From contig NZ_VXJV01000017.1 in NCBI RefSeq assembly GCF_008692785.1, positions 1-53,547 on the forward strand: a stretch of 53,547 nt of DNA. Direction: 5' to 3'. Each line of letters starts with the position of its first letter. Positions within the stretch are counted from its first letter, which is position 1. Under the pieces are notes generated by a model. That model was not told the DNA's origin and ran no database searches. It saw only the letters and a program-made list of their open reading frames with translations. The DNA is from Salmonella enterica subsp. diarizonae (GTDB taxonomy: Bacteria > Pseudomonadota > Gammaproteobacteria > Enterobacterales > Enterobacteriaceae). Positions 8,901-15,092 of the stretch are shown here, one piece after another. The position numbers and the translations under genes were made by a program.

Positions 8901-9595
8901 ATGCGCAAATTAATGCTGAAATTGTTGAACGATTTAAGGGAGTAGATCAGGAGCGCGAACCACTTGAATTGATTCTTTCGGATACAGAACTGCGTGGTAT
9001 GGCGCTTTCGATGGAGCAGAAAATGCGTGAGCAAGCTGCACCGCTGGACAAGCTGGATGCTGTGGTAGCGGAGATTAATGGTGAAGTTGCTGCAAGGGTT
9101 GCCCGATTAGTCAGTGTTCCCATTCCTTCTTCTACGGTGGCCGCAACTGTTCAGACGAAAGATATCCATGCAAAGAACCAGGAGAAGGAAGGCAAGCCGA
9201 GCGTAGCCAAGAGGGATAAGGTTCATGAAGGTGTACTTGTGGACAGTGGTGCGGCTCCCTACAAGTTTAAACCAGATATGAATAAGCCCGAAGAAGAGCG
9301 TAATGACAGTTTCTATGTGAAGCTGAAGATGGAGGATGGTAAGACGCGCACGCTGTGGGGGGTCGGACTGGAAAATGTTGTACGTGACTTTCAGAATGGG
9401 GAGCGTGTGAAATTGAAGGATAAGGGCGTTGAACCCGTAACATGGAAAGAGACTTTGAAGGATGGGCGTGTGGTCGAGAAATCCGGCGATCGTCGGATCT
9501 GGGAAGGCACATCATTAACCCGCGAAGCAGAAATAATGAAAGGTTTCCGTGTATCGAATATGGAACATGATAACGACGGTCCGGACATAGCGTGA
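5903..9595 (+). CDS. mobA: Large MOBP-like relaxase
   Basis: 1230 residues. Residues 1-200 form the relaxase domain, with candidate catalytic tyrosines in SGYNDGAKEYL and a metal-binding H-I-H at 124-126 (KPHIHMIIPEVN). Residues 330-460 are a Ser/Gly/Arg-rich linker that is also coded in another frame (see 6900-7280). About 655-755 resembles the LPD7 domain of large relaxases. Two related C-terminal modules (about 813-886 and 1106-1186; pattern YFVTVRDKDG..RTHW and FYVKLKMEDG..RTLW) flank a duplicated helical segment (about 952-1065). It should nick oriT, stay covalently bound to the strand and be carried through the VirB channel by VirD4. The C-terminus probably holds the secretion signal. 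Confidence 0.88.
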   Translation: MLIRVSGYNDGAKEYLEEGVKKEREFTRDELDERVMLWGNLDLTQKIYQQIPDNGQERYVSITMSFFEEHIPVETMKDIVQEYRQFLMYAYRDDEYNFYAEAHLPKIKQVQDKKTGEMIDRKPHIHMIIPEVNLLSGNVINPRGNYTANEKYFEAFQEYINQKYNLVSPRERVRVDPTNAADVLSRYKGDDFNNKNREFKQQLVRDIIDKNITTRNGFYDYVASFGETRIRNKGGENEYIAVKLPEDKKFTNLKESIFCDDFIVHRELKKPPLDKNVIYQRLQEWPQRSYELKYVSKASEGFRHKYRDSSPSEKLILLEQRKKEFYQTYGGKNGLYPTQRESNNQRSITETESRRTSWVAYSLQSMPGSDMATDGKSGFTWPPLLLPGDASFQLGQPESTGGDSGLRHDLRTGRRGRRDDSRPGGQTPSVPGIPPLSSYSGWSGSKYRSGLRGIMAGGLNLPPYAGNPRRKSTTKDVEQRSQLLLRRSTSDGNWYFSPARKQWPHREKNASYVAAWFLRQSEQNQILPAQKRAIRSVDSQFFTARRLIFQDERLTRSEKTQLLSVLTFERLKAHRGITRPEEPALEEIRDMGSEDIRKLIKEKSRTSRNSIADDDEKDKSVPPAGHRFSRIVHKLKNQIEGDDIHQERQKKLTAADLYTRRSKLTKNVHYKDKKTDRTLFVDTGTAIAVRREGMSSAALTVALELAKERFGSTLNIKGTAEFKQQVIDVVAKNGLDIHFTSKEMNRQLEERKAELATERDGQAIEQPGVVPEKAPMSQDTSPVASTTKQSDEANASDTNTDSESSEVNVPVDLPFWRTVVHLEGKLIDHGRAPLEHQKGNVESYFVTVRDKDGNERTHWSSDLQDVMKGRRRGQNISLEQKESRPVEVNVRDEHGNSAIREAVRREWSFSRLPNDVVTKESDSPVQGSKEQATDIKTIQEGAVAGSQDTELEDMADLNMIQSGNAVDMILSNPTLRNMAMTAGQKAREFNAPADEKNTVNAQINAEIVERFKGVDQEREPLELILSDTELRGMALSMEQKMREQAAPLDKLDAVVAEINGEVAARVARLVSVPIPSSTVAATVQTKDIHAKNQEKEGKPSVAKRDKVHEGVLVDSGAAPYKFKPDMNKPEEERNDSFYVKLKMEDGKTRTLWGVGLENVVRDFQNGERVKLKDKGVEPVTWKETLKDGRVVEKSGDRRIWEGTSLTREAEIMKGFRVSNMEHDNDGPDIA
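6900..7280 (+). CDS. Unknown protein encoded inside mobA in the +1 frame
   Basis: 126 residues, fully nested in the relaxase gene. A purine-rich ribosome site (GGGGGAAAAA) leads into the ATG. The product looks like a real folded protein: a compact N-terminal half with a possible zinc site (CKVC near residue 32 and CFC near residue 52) and an acidic tail (EPEEEDDETIHDQED). The relaxase frame over the same bases is a low-complexity Ser/Gly/Arg linker, as expected where another frame carries the constraint. MobB inside mobA of RSF1010 is a known precedent for nested mobilisation genes. No family recognised. Confidence 0.6.
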   Translation: MAYTLPNGKVITSEVLLKLKAEELPGLPIACKVCPAATWQLTGNLDSPGLRCFCRVMHLFSWDSRNPPEEILDCDMIYEPEEEDDETIHDQEDKLPPFLASRRSLLTQDGQEVNTDQDFEGLWPEA

Positions 9596-9618
9596 CTGCT
9601 GTTGTCACCAAACCTGGC

Positions 9619-9652
9619 ATTTCTGGTCAGGCATTACGCCGGAACCAGAAAT
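9619..9652. other. Inverted repeat after mobA
   Basis: ATTTCTGGT (9619-9627) and ACCAGAAAT (9644-9652) form a perfect 9-bp stem with a 16-base loop 24 bp after the mobA stop. It lacks a T-run, so a terminator role is only possible. The remaining bases to 9833 carry no gene I can see. Confidence 0.35.
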
Positions 9653-9833
9653 ACAAGTCTCCACAATGCCAGCTCTGCGGGGCTGGCCCACTCAGTATTC
9701 AGATAGTTTTTTCGCCATGCTCATGCTAACTGCGTGAGTAGAAACACGAATGTCTGTAATACGGGCTGCCAATTTACGGAATTTGTAGTAGTCTCTGCTA
9801 AATGATCCTTTTTAGATCCTTGAGGAGGCAGAG

Positions 9834-10094
9834 ATGTCTGATGCCGTAAACCCAGCTACTTCCTCAAAAAAAACGAAACGGCCGTATCGTAAAGGTAATC
9901 CGATTCCTTCAAAAGAACGGCAGCAGGCTTATTTGAGCAGAAAAAGTGAGACACATAAAGCTCTCAGTGCTGTTATCCGTATTCCATTGAAAAAGAAGCT
10001 GGAACAGTTTGCAGCAGAGGAAGGGATTACCCAGGCGGAGATGATTGAAAGGCTGATTGAGTCTGAAATTATCCGGCGCTCCGAGAATTTGTGA
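9834..10094 (+). CDS. copB: CopB/RepA2-type repressor of repA transcription
   Basis: 86 residues with a basic N-terminus (KKTKRPYRKGNPIPSKERQQAYLSRK) and a short helical C-terminal half, the layout of IncFII CopB/RepA2. CopB keeps the repA promoter off at normal copy number. A strong ribosome site (GAGGAGG) precedes the ATG. Position immediately upstream of the repA leader is the standard IncFII arrangement. Confidence 0.88.
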   Translation: MSDAVNPATSSKKTKRPYRKGNPIPSKERQQAYLSRKSETHKALSAVIRIPLKKKLEQFAAEEGITQAEMIERLIESEIIRRSENL

Positions 10095-10097
10095 AAT

Positions 10098-10155
10098 TTG
10101 ACAATTTTGTCAATATTTACAATTTCTTGATCCTTTTCGGACGGAGTGATAGATT
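10098..10155 (+). promoter_or_regulatory. repA promoter with palindromic operator
   Basis: A perfect inverted repeat TTGACAATTTTGTCAA (10098-10113) begins four bases after the copB stop. Downstream, TTGATC (10127-10132) and TAGATT (10150-10155) form a -35/-10 pair with a 17-bp spacer. The palindrome is a candidate CopB operator; in R1 the CopB site overlaps the repA promoter in this place. Confidence 0.55.
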
Positions 10156-10248
10156 ACGGATCGTTTGTTACCGTGAATTTTTGGTTGGTCGCGCCATAAG
10201 GCGGCTGGGAACTGGTTCTGATGAGGTGTCTACCCGGAGCCAGAAAAG

Positions 10249-10333
10249 GAAAAACCCCGATAATCTCTCTATGTTTGGCGACGAAGAAGATTACCGGGGC
10301 CCCATAAAACTGCATAACCATCAATAAGGCTAT
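10249..10333 (-). ncRNA. copA: CopA-type antisense RNA (RNAI) controlling repA
   Basis: On the minus strand a promoter reads TTGAAC (10368-10363), 17 bp, TATACT (10345-10340), so transcription should begin near 10333. The RNA ends in a long stem-loop (10255-10302) whose stem reads CCCCGATAATCT/AGATTACCGGGG with a small mismatch and whose loop contains CGCCAAA, the conserved CopA kissing loop, followed by a run of T (10254-10250). The length of about 85 nt agrees with the roughly 90 nt of R1 CopA. It pairs with the repA leader and blocks translation of Tap and thus of RepA. Confidence 0.85.
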
Positions 10334-10350
10334 GCAGGGAGTATAGTTTT

Positions 10351-10428
10351 ATGCCCGGAAAAGTTCAATACTTGTTTCTGCGCTCATTACTCCTTCCGTG
10401 CATTGTAAGTGCAGGAAGAAGTGACTGA
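10351..10428 (+). CDS. tap: Tap/RepA6 leader peptide
   Basis: 25 residues, beginning MPGKVQ and ending SAGRSD, close to the R100 RepA6 leader. Its stop codon (10426-10428) overlaps the repA start (GTG 10421), the coupling by which ribosomes finishing the leader restart on repA. CopA binding just upstream blocks leader translation. Confidence 0.88.
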   Translation: MPGKVQYLFLRSLLLPCIVSAGRSD

Positions 10429-11281
10429 TGTTACACATTACCTACAGGTCAAAAATCCTAACCCTCAGTTCATCGAACCTGCGGACAAGGAGACTCTTTC
10501 CTTCTGCCGGAAGATGATGGAAAAAGCTCAGGGGTTCTCTGAACGCTTTGAGTTTCTTGTCCACGTTGCGTTTTCGCGTTCGATTGGAAAGCGTCGGCGT
10601 AAACCGCCTGTTTTACGTTGTCGGGCGATTGACGCCCTGATGCAGGGCATGTGTTTTCACTATGACCCCCTGGCGGGTAATTTCGGACGTGTTCAGTGTT
10701 CGACAACCACCCTTGCGATAGAGTGTGGACTGGCAACAGAATCCAGAAAGGATAAGCTGTCCATCACACGGGCAACCCGCGCCCTGCGTTCCCTTGCCAG
10801 TGATTTTGGACTCATTACCTATGATACAGAGTTTGATCCGGAAATAGGGTGCAACATACCGTCCAATATCCAGTTTACCCCGGCGCTGTTTGAGACTCTT
10901 GGTATCTCGATGGCGTCACTGGAGGCTATCCGGAAGAATCGTGCGGAATGGCAGAATAAACAGCGAGAGAAGGAAGGTCTGTCACGTCTGTCTCTCGAAG
11001 AGCTGGCGCTAAATGCATTTAATTATGTTCGAAACAAATTCCGGGAATATCATCGGGAACTACGTTTGCACGGGCTTAAACGCGCCAGGGCGAAACGTGA
11101 TGCAGAACGCAGCCGTAATGAAATCAGGGTACTGGTGAAGCGCGAACTCACCAAAGAAATCTCGATGGGACGTTTTCCGGCCAATATGGAGCTTGTTAAT
11201 CGCGAGGTTGAGCGGCGGACGTCCGAGCGAACAATCATGTCCAGGGGTAATTACTCTCGTCTTTCCCCTGCCCCCGCCTGA
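10421..11281 (+). CDS. repA: RepA1 replication initiator, IncFII family
   Basis: 286 residues with the GTG at 10421, against 285 in R1. This start gives [15 protein letters not shown], which lines up with the R1 N-terminus; an upstream GTG at 10409 is less likely. Long conserved blocks include [41 protein letters not shown] and a basic C-terminus ending [12 protein letters not shown]-like. The protein binds oriR downstream and recruits the host replisome with DnaA. It acts mainly in cis in this family. Confidence 0.96.
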   Translation: MTDVTHYLQVKNPNPQFIEPADKETLSFCRKMMEKAQGFSERFEFLVHVAFSRSIGKRRRKPPVLRCRAIDALMQGMCFHYDPLAGNFGRVQCSTTTLAIECGLATESRKDKLSITRATRALRSLASDFGLITYDTEFDPEIGCNIPSNIQFTPALFETLGISMASLEAIRKNRAEWQNKQREKEGLSRLSLEELALNAFNYVRNKFREYHRELRLHGLKRARAKRDAERSRNEIRVLVKRELTKEISMGRFPANMELVNREVERRTSERTIMSRGNYSRLSPAPA

Positions 11282-11660
11282 TAACTCTTCATGTATCCGG
11301 TTAACGCCGGAGGTTTCCGCACGTCCATAGAAAATATTTGTACAAAATTACACCATTCAGCGCCGGTAGTTGCCTGACGTCCAGCATTTATAACCTGTAA
11401 ATTTTACTGTCAACGGTCAAAAAATATATGTGAGTGGTCGTTTTGTGTACCAGGAACTGTTATCAACATATAACTGCAAGGGATTTACACTAATAAGTAG
11501 CAGTCGAGGACATCAATAAGTGCTGTTCGATAATGTTTCAAACCGCCACATTTCTTTTAAACCCCTGTTCTGTACTCTCATTTAAACTTCTAAAGTAAAA
11601 ACCCATTAAATAAATAACCTATTCACCGCCTGCCCTGTGGACAGGCTAAAGAGGCCCGCT
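11282..11660. other. oriR: Probable replication origin oriR with DnaA-like box
   Basis: In IncFII plasmids the cis element and oriR lie directly after repA, and this AT-rich gene-free stretch occupies that place. A DnaA-like box TTATCAACA (11460-11468) differs by one base from the R1 box TTATCCACA. A GC hairpin follows (GCCTGCCC...GGACAGGC region, about 11628-11647). The exact origin is inferred from family layout. Confidence 0.65.
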
Positions 11661-11820
11661 CTTGCAGCGGACTAACGTCCGCGCCGATCCGGAAACACCA
11701 GATAGCACCTCCCACCGCCAAAGCCGGCGGGCCCCGACAAAACAAAGTAGTTACAACACTCAAAGAATCCAGTACATGAAACCTCGTCAAACTCAACCAT
11801 CCAGCTCCCACCCACCACTA

Positions 11821-11865
11821 AAAAGCGCCGCCGCCCCGGCCAAAGGCCGGGATGGAGTCGCTTTT
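11821..11865. terminator. Nested GC-rich hairpin, probable bidirectional terminator
   Basis: AAAAGCG (11821-11827) pairs with CGCTTTT (11859-11865) outside a stem CCCGGCC/GGCCGGG (11835-11851) with loop AAA. A-run on one side and T-run on the other suit termination in either direction. Confidence 0.6.
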
Positions 11866-11980
11866 AATGATGGATGATGTAACTAAACTTCTGAGTGGCT
11901 TTTAGTCCCCTTTGGCTTTGCAGGGCGATGGCCCCACTCCGTGATGCCATCACCCCGCCAGAAGGGTGTTTTCTGTGCAG

Positions 11981-12036
11981 TTGTCAACCACTGAATCGGA
12001 ACCCCAAAGGGGCCCCCACGATTCAGCAGTTGACAA
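11981..12036. repeat. Long inverted repeat downstream of oriR
   Basis: The 18-base arms 11981-11998 and 12019-12036 match at 16 positions (TTGTCAAC..CTGAATCG), with an inner CCCCAAAGGGG hairpin. It lies in the gene-free 1.1 kb between repA and 12423. Besides the features listed, I see only GC-rich hairpins and no convincing gene there. Confidence 0.7.
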
Positions 12037-12331
12037 TTTTAACTACCGTGACGTCATACGATCCTTTTGATCCATCCCCTGAACGTAACAGAAGCCACTC
12101 AGAACCGTTTTAAGCAGCTCACCCTGGCAAAGTACCAGCAAAGCAGAAAAAATCGCTCAGAACGCAATACAGGGGGTGTAAGCGACAAGCAGCCAAAACC
12201 GGCATAAAACCTCATACAGGGGGGTTGTACAGGAATAGTTCTGTCATTAACCCTTCCGGTTAAGTCCCTTCGTTAGGACTTAATTATCTTTCGGCGTAAC
12301 TCCCCTTTCCTGGGAAAAGGAAAATAAATTC

Positions 12332-12417
12332 TTGCAATACCTTCATTTGCAGGTATAATAAAAACATCGAAAGAGGAATAGTTTCTCTTTCTTCCAAAGC
12401 CCAAATTGGGCAGGAGC
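12332..12417 (+). promoter_or_regulatory. Duplicated promoter-leader, copy A
   Basis: An 86-bp segment identical at 79 positions to 13752-13837, without gaps. It has -35 TTGCAA (12332-12337), a 16-bp spacer and -10 TATAAT (12354-12359). An ATACCT/AGGTAT inverted repeat (12337-12356) overlaps the promoter and is a candidate operator. Before the ribosome site AGGAG (12412-12416) lies the hairpin GCCCAAATTGGGC (12399-12411). Confidence 0.8.
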
Positions 12418-12422
12418 ATAAG

Positions 12423-12728
12423 ATGAGTAAAGAAATTGCTGTAGAAATTCTCAATCAGTTAGGCGGAAACAAGTTTATCGCAATGACCGGAGCTAAAAAC
12501 TTCGTTTGGTTAGAGAAGGGCGGATTAATTTTTAAACTACCTTCTAATTTTTCCAGAAATGGTATTAATCTTGTCAGAATTAAACTCGAACCATCAGATA
12601 CCTATAATATAGAATTTTTAAAATCAAGAGGTGCATCACTTAAAAGTATTGCATCATTTGAAATGATTTATTGCGATCAGCTTCAGGAAATTTTTATCGA
12701 AACGACCGGACTTTATACTCATCTGTGA
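12423..12728 (+). CDS. Unknown small protein under leader copy A
   Basis: 101 residues, not recognised. Mixed alpha/beta composition with no signal peptide or membrane span. An FKLPSNFSRNGINLVRIKLEPSDTYN-like central segment reads like a beta-rich core, so a soluble cytoplasmic protein is likely. Well placed ribosome site AGGAG six bases before the ATG. It is the first gene of a run of small genes (12423-13750) after the origin. Confidence 0.7.
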   Translation: MSKEIAVEILNQLGGNKFIAMTGAKNFVWLEKGGLIFKLPSNFSRNGINLVRIKLEPSDTYNIEFLKSRGASLKSIASFEMIYCDQLQEIFIETTGLYTHL

Positions 12729-12741
12729 TAAATTATGGAGA

Positions 12742-12757
12742 CGCCCCGAAAGGGGCG
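12742..12757 (+). promoter_or_regulatory. Hairpin covering the ribosome site of the next gene
   Basis: CGCCCC (12742-12747) pairs with GGGGCG (12752-12757) around the loop GAAA. The right arm is the only purine-rich ribosome site for the ATG at 12766, so the stem could limit its translation. Confidence 0.5.
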
Positions 12758-12765
12758 GTAGATAA

Positions 12766-12990
12766 ATGAGTATTATCCAAAGAAAACGTGACCGGAAAAA
12801 GGATGGCACCCGGTTTTATCACTTTAAAAATGGAAATATCTTTTGTCGTCTTGATGCAACGCTGAACCGATATGATTGGGAGCAGCTACAGGTTTTATTC
12901 AATTTTATCTATAACCAGGGGAAAACAGCGGGAAGTGAAGAACGCGCAGCAGAAATACGTATTGCGCTTGGATTTGAGGATACAAAATAA
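12766..12990 (+). CDS. Unknown small basic protein
   Basis: 74 residues, not recognised. A basic N-terminus (QRKRDRKKDGTRFYHF) is followed by a helical C-terminal half. It is preceded by the SD-sequestering hairpin at 12742-12757, and its stop codon directly abuts the next gene's ATG (12991). Confidence 0.6.
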   Translation: MSIIQRKRDRKKDGTRFYHFKNGNIFCRLDATLNRYDWEQLQVLFNFIYNQGKTAGSEERAAEIRIALGFEDTK

Positions 12991-13218
12991 ATGAATAATC
13001 AACGTCGCAAATGGATATCAGAAATTAGTAATAAGCTGACAGCATTGAAGGATGAATTATCAAATGCTCTCGATGAGGAACAGGAATATTTTGATAATAT
13101 GCCTGTTAGTTTCCAAAGTGGTTCTAATGGTGAAATTTCACAAATGGCAATCAGCTCAATTGATAATGCTTTATGTCAGATAGAGGATGCTATAGACTCT
13201 CTCAGTGAGATTGATTAA
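12991..13218 (+). CDS. Unknown small acidic helical protein
   Basis: 75 residues, strongly acidic and helical (ELSNALDEEQEYFDN; IEDAIDSLSEID). No known family recognised. It starts one base after the stop of the upstream gene, so it is probably translated with it. No clear ribosome site of its own. Confidence 0.6.
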   Translation: MNNQRRKWISEISNKLTALKDELSNALDEEQEYFDNMPVSFQSGSNGEISQMAISSIDNALCQIEDAIDSLSEID

Positions 13219-13293
13219 GTGATTGAAAAATAGTGCTATTAATAATAGCGCCTTATGACGCTATTGTCTTTCTTTATTCAGGATACGGTTTTT

Positions 13294-13545
13294 ATGAATG
13301 AAAATATTTTAAAAGTGAATAAAGGTAATTATTCATATACTATAACATTCGTTAAAAGTAATGTTAGCGCGATGTTACATGTTGTCAAATACGTAAAAAC
13401 AAGAGGAAAACATACTTCAGGAAAAACAAAGCGAGAACTTGTTTTTGATAAGATTTTAAGTATGGAGCAGGCCTTAGTTTTAGATGAAGGATTTTTGAGA
13501 GAGCGTATTCAAAAATTTTTAAATGGGAGTGATAATGAAGAATAA
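13294..13545 (+). CDS. Unknown small basic protein
   Basis: 83 residues from the ATG at 13294; an ATG at 13255 in frame would add 13 hydrophobic residues, and the choice is uncertain. Basic, with an N-terminal beta-like half (NYSYTITFVKSNVSAMLHVVKYVKT) and a helical C-terminus. It overlaps the start of the next gene by 11 bases. No family recognised. Confidence 0.55.
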   Translation: MNENILKVNKGNYSYTITFVKSNVSAMLHVVKYVKTRGKHTSGKTKRELVFDKILSMEQALVLDEGFLRERIQKFLNGSDNEE

Positions 13546-13750
13546 ACCAACGCCGGAACAGGTAAAATTTGCGAGAATTGCCGCTGGTCTGACTTTGAAA
13601 GAGGCTGCGGATACTTTTGGATATCAATTAAATTCCTGGCAGATGAAAGAAAGTGCTGGTAAAGCAAGTCGATCATTATCAGTTGGAGAATACGAATTAC
13701 TTTTACTTCTGGCAGACTTACATCCTGATTATAAAATAATAAAAAAATAA
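13535..13750 (+). CDS. Small XRE-like helix-turn-helix protein
   Basis: 71 residues from ATG 13535, which has GGGAG six bases upstream; an ATG at 13523 lacks one. The segment EQVKFARIAAGLTLKEAADTFGYQLNSWQMKE has the shape of a Cro/XRE helix-turn-helix (RxxxGLTxxEAAxxxGxxxxxWxxxE). It ends just before leader copy B. It may be the regulator of the duplicated leader promoters, by position only. Confidence 0.65.
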   Translation: MKNKPTPEQVKFARIAAGLTLKEAADTFGYQLNSWQMKESAGKASRSLSVGEYELLLLLADLHPDYKIIKK

Positions 13751-13751
13751 G

Positions 13752-13837
13752 TTGCTATACCTTCATTTGCAGGTATAATAAAAACATCGAAAGGGGAATG
13801 GTTCTTCTTTCATCCAAAGCCCAAATTGGGCGGGAGC
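13752..13837 (+). promoter_or_regulatory. Duplicated promoter-leader, copy B
   Basis: Second copy of the 86-bp element at 12332-12417. -35 TTGCTA (13752-13757), 16-bp spacer, -10 TATAAT (13774-13779). The ATACCT/AGGTAT repeat (13757-13776) and the GCCCAAATTGGGC hairpin (13819-13831) are both kept exactly; most changes lie between them. It drives the gene at 13844. Confidence 0.8.
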
Positions 13838-13843
13838 TTTTAA

Positions 13844-14176
13844 ATGAACGTATTAAAATTTAAAAACGGTACTGTTTCTGTTGGTGATATATTTGTTTCG
13901 TCTTGGGGATATGAGCAAACCAATGTGAATTTTTATCAGGTTATTTCTCTCCACGGTAAAATCACTGTTACTGTTCGTCAGATCCGCACCAATATTCAGC
14001 ATACAAAATCAATGATGACAGGATATAAGATACCACGATTAAATGATTTTTGTGGAGAACCATTAAAACGCCGTGTCCGTGAATTTTCCTGTGAACCTGC
14101 GATCTGCATTGAGGCGTTTGAAACAGCATACAAAACACAGCCGGAAGAAGAGTTCGAATTTACATCTTATTACTGA
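13844..14176 (+). CDS. Unknown protein under leader copy B
   Basis: 110 residues. The N-terminal half (VGDIFVSSWGYEQTNVNFYQVISLHGKITVTVRQI) looks like a small beta-barrel domain seen in hypothetical proteins of plasmids and phages; I cannot name a function. The C-terminal third is acidic. No signal peptide. Ribosome site GGGAG eight bases before the ATG. Confidence 0.7.
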   Translation: MNVLKFKNGTVSVGDIFVSSWGYEQTNVNFYQVISLHGKITVTVRQIRTNIQHTKSMMTGYKIPRLNDFCGEPLKRRVREFSCEPAICIEAFETAYKTQPEEEFEFTSYY

Positions 14177-14280
14177 TTAATCACATCGGGGAAGAAATTC
14201 CCCTTCTTAATTTCTCTTTTTCATTCATACCCCCAAAAAGGGTCTGTTTGGAGATCGGAAATTAATGTACGTTTAGCGCA

Positions 14281-14676
14281 TTATTTAATTAAGCTCCCGG
14301 AGGCGTCAGGCAGGAACAACCACCCCTGGTTAATCGGTTCCTGAGCCTTCCGGGCTGCGTCATTGTAACACTGGCAAATGACGGAACGGAGGCGGCTGCG
14401 GGGGAAAATCTTCTTCAGTGAGACTGAATGAATCCGCTTCCGGTCGCGTCGCCAGTCGTAGATGGCCAGCGTCCCGCAGCGGCTGGCGCCAATGATGCAA
14501 AACCAGTAAAAACAGCTACTTAAAAAATTCAGCCGGAAATAAATCCCCGTCAGAAAAACTGAAAGAAAAGGGGCAGGGCGCGGTATTCGGTAAACTAGGT
14601 GTTTTACCGAATGCCTGCCGGAAGCGTGAAAACCGTCACGTTGGGGTTCCGCGCCCATTTCCTCCATAAGTTCCAC
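14281..14676 (-). CDS. Doubtful reading frame starting in the inverted 38-bp repeat
   Basis: 131 residues, low confidence. It begins MELMEEMGAEPQ, which is encoded by the 38-bp repeat that recurs inverted at 16258-16295. The other copy reads GTG-ELLEEMGAEPQ before a stop. The C-terminal half (SLKKIFPRSRLRSVICQCYNDAARKAQEPINQGWLF) reads plausibly as protein, the middle does not. It may be a decayed gene duplicated around kfrA. Confidence 0.3.
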   Translation of the reverse strand: MELMEEMGAEPQRDGFHASGRHSVKHLVYRIPRPAPFLSVFLTGIYFRLNFLSSCFYWFCIIGASRCGTLAIYDWRRDRKRIHSVSLKKIFPRSRLRSVICQCYNDAARKAQEPINQGWLFLPDASGSLIK

Positions 14677-14680
14677 CTTC
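14643..14680 (-). repeat. 38-bp inverted repeat flanking kfrA, left copy
   Basis: On the minus strand this 38-bp block matches 16258-16295 at 36 positions. Its core AAATGGGCGCGGAACCCC also occurs in plus orientation at 14987-15004. The two outer copies enclose kfrA and its regulatory region. Confidence 0.8.
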
Positions 14681-14958
14681 GTAGGTAACCTATTGATATG
14701 TCAATAAGATATCTTCAGGTTCTGTTGTTTAGCTCATAATCTCATATGTTGTGATATCTGAGACTATATTTATTGGTCTGAAACAGGGTATCTAATATCG
14801 TTTTTTGGCTGTTTTGATACCAGTTAGTCTCAAAAACGACTTTTGGCACCTATCTGGACGCGTTTTTCGCTGATCCAACCATAGAACTTCACAACAGATC
14901 TCTGGTTTGATGGCGAAAGTCAAAAATTGGAAATAAATTCCATTTAATTCATGTAGAT

Positions 14959-14978
14959 AAGTCTCATACATGAGACTT
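14959..14978. promoter_or_regulatory. Palindromic operator candidate upstream of kfrA
   Basis: AAGTCTCAT, AC, ATGAGACTT is a perfect palindrome of 20 bp, 115 bp before the kfrA start. Related TCTCA/TGAGA half-sites occur at about 14740-14765. KfrA proteins bind palindromes at their own promoter, so autoregulation is plausible. Confidence 0.55.
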
Positions 14979-15029
14979 TTGGGGCAAATGGGCGCGGAAC
15001 CCCACGTTGTCACGTAATTAATTAGTTTA

Positions 15030-15060
15030 TTTGTTTGTTTGTTTGTTTGTTGTGTATAAT
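15030..15060 (+). promoter_or_regulatory. kfrA promoter containing a TTTG tetranucleotide repeat
   Basis: Five tandem TTTG units (15030-15049) precede a perfect TATAAT (15055-15060). The best -35 (TTGTTT, 15031-15036, spacer 18) lies inside the repeat. Confidence 0.55.
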
Positions 15061-15092
15061 GAATGCACAATCACCAGAACAGGAACAGGCTT

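Noticed and set aside
8378-9034. Long open frame on the minus strand inside mobA (218 codons)
   Set aside because: It is antisense to a well-supported coding region, has no ribosome site and encodes no recognisable protein.
10091-10327. 78-codon frame overlapping the repA leader and CopA target
   Set aside because: The region is explained by the repA promoter and the CopA/CopT structure; no ribosome site and no homology.
11662-12113. Two short frames downstream of oriR (71 and 72 codons)
   Set aside because: Their sequence is mostly Pro/Ser/Arg read from GC hairpins, without ribosome sites.
12751-12763. GGCGGTAG resembling the start of an RfaH ops element
   Set aside because: Only the first eight bases fit, it is on a small unrelated gene far from the transfer operon, and the GGGGCG belongs to a ribosome-site hairpin.
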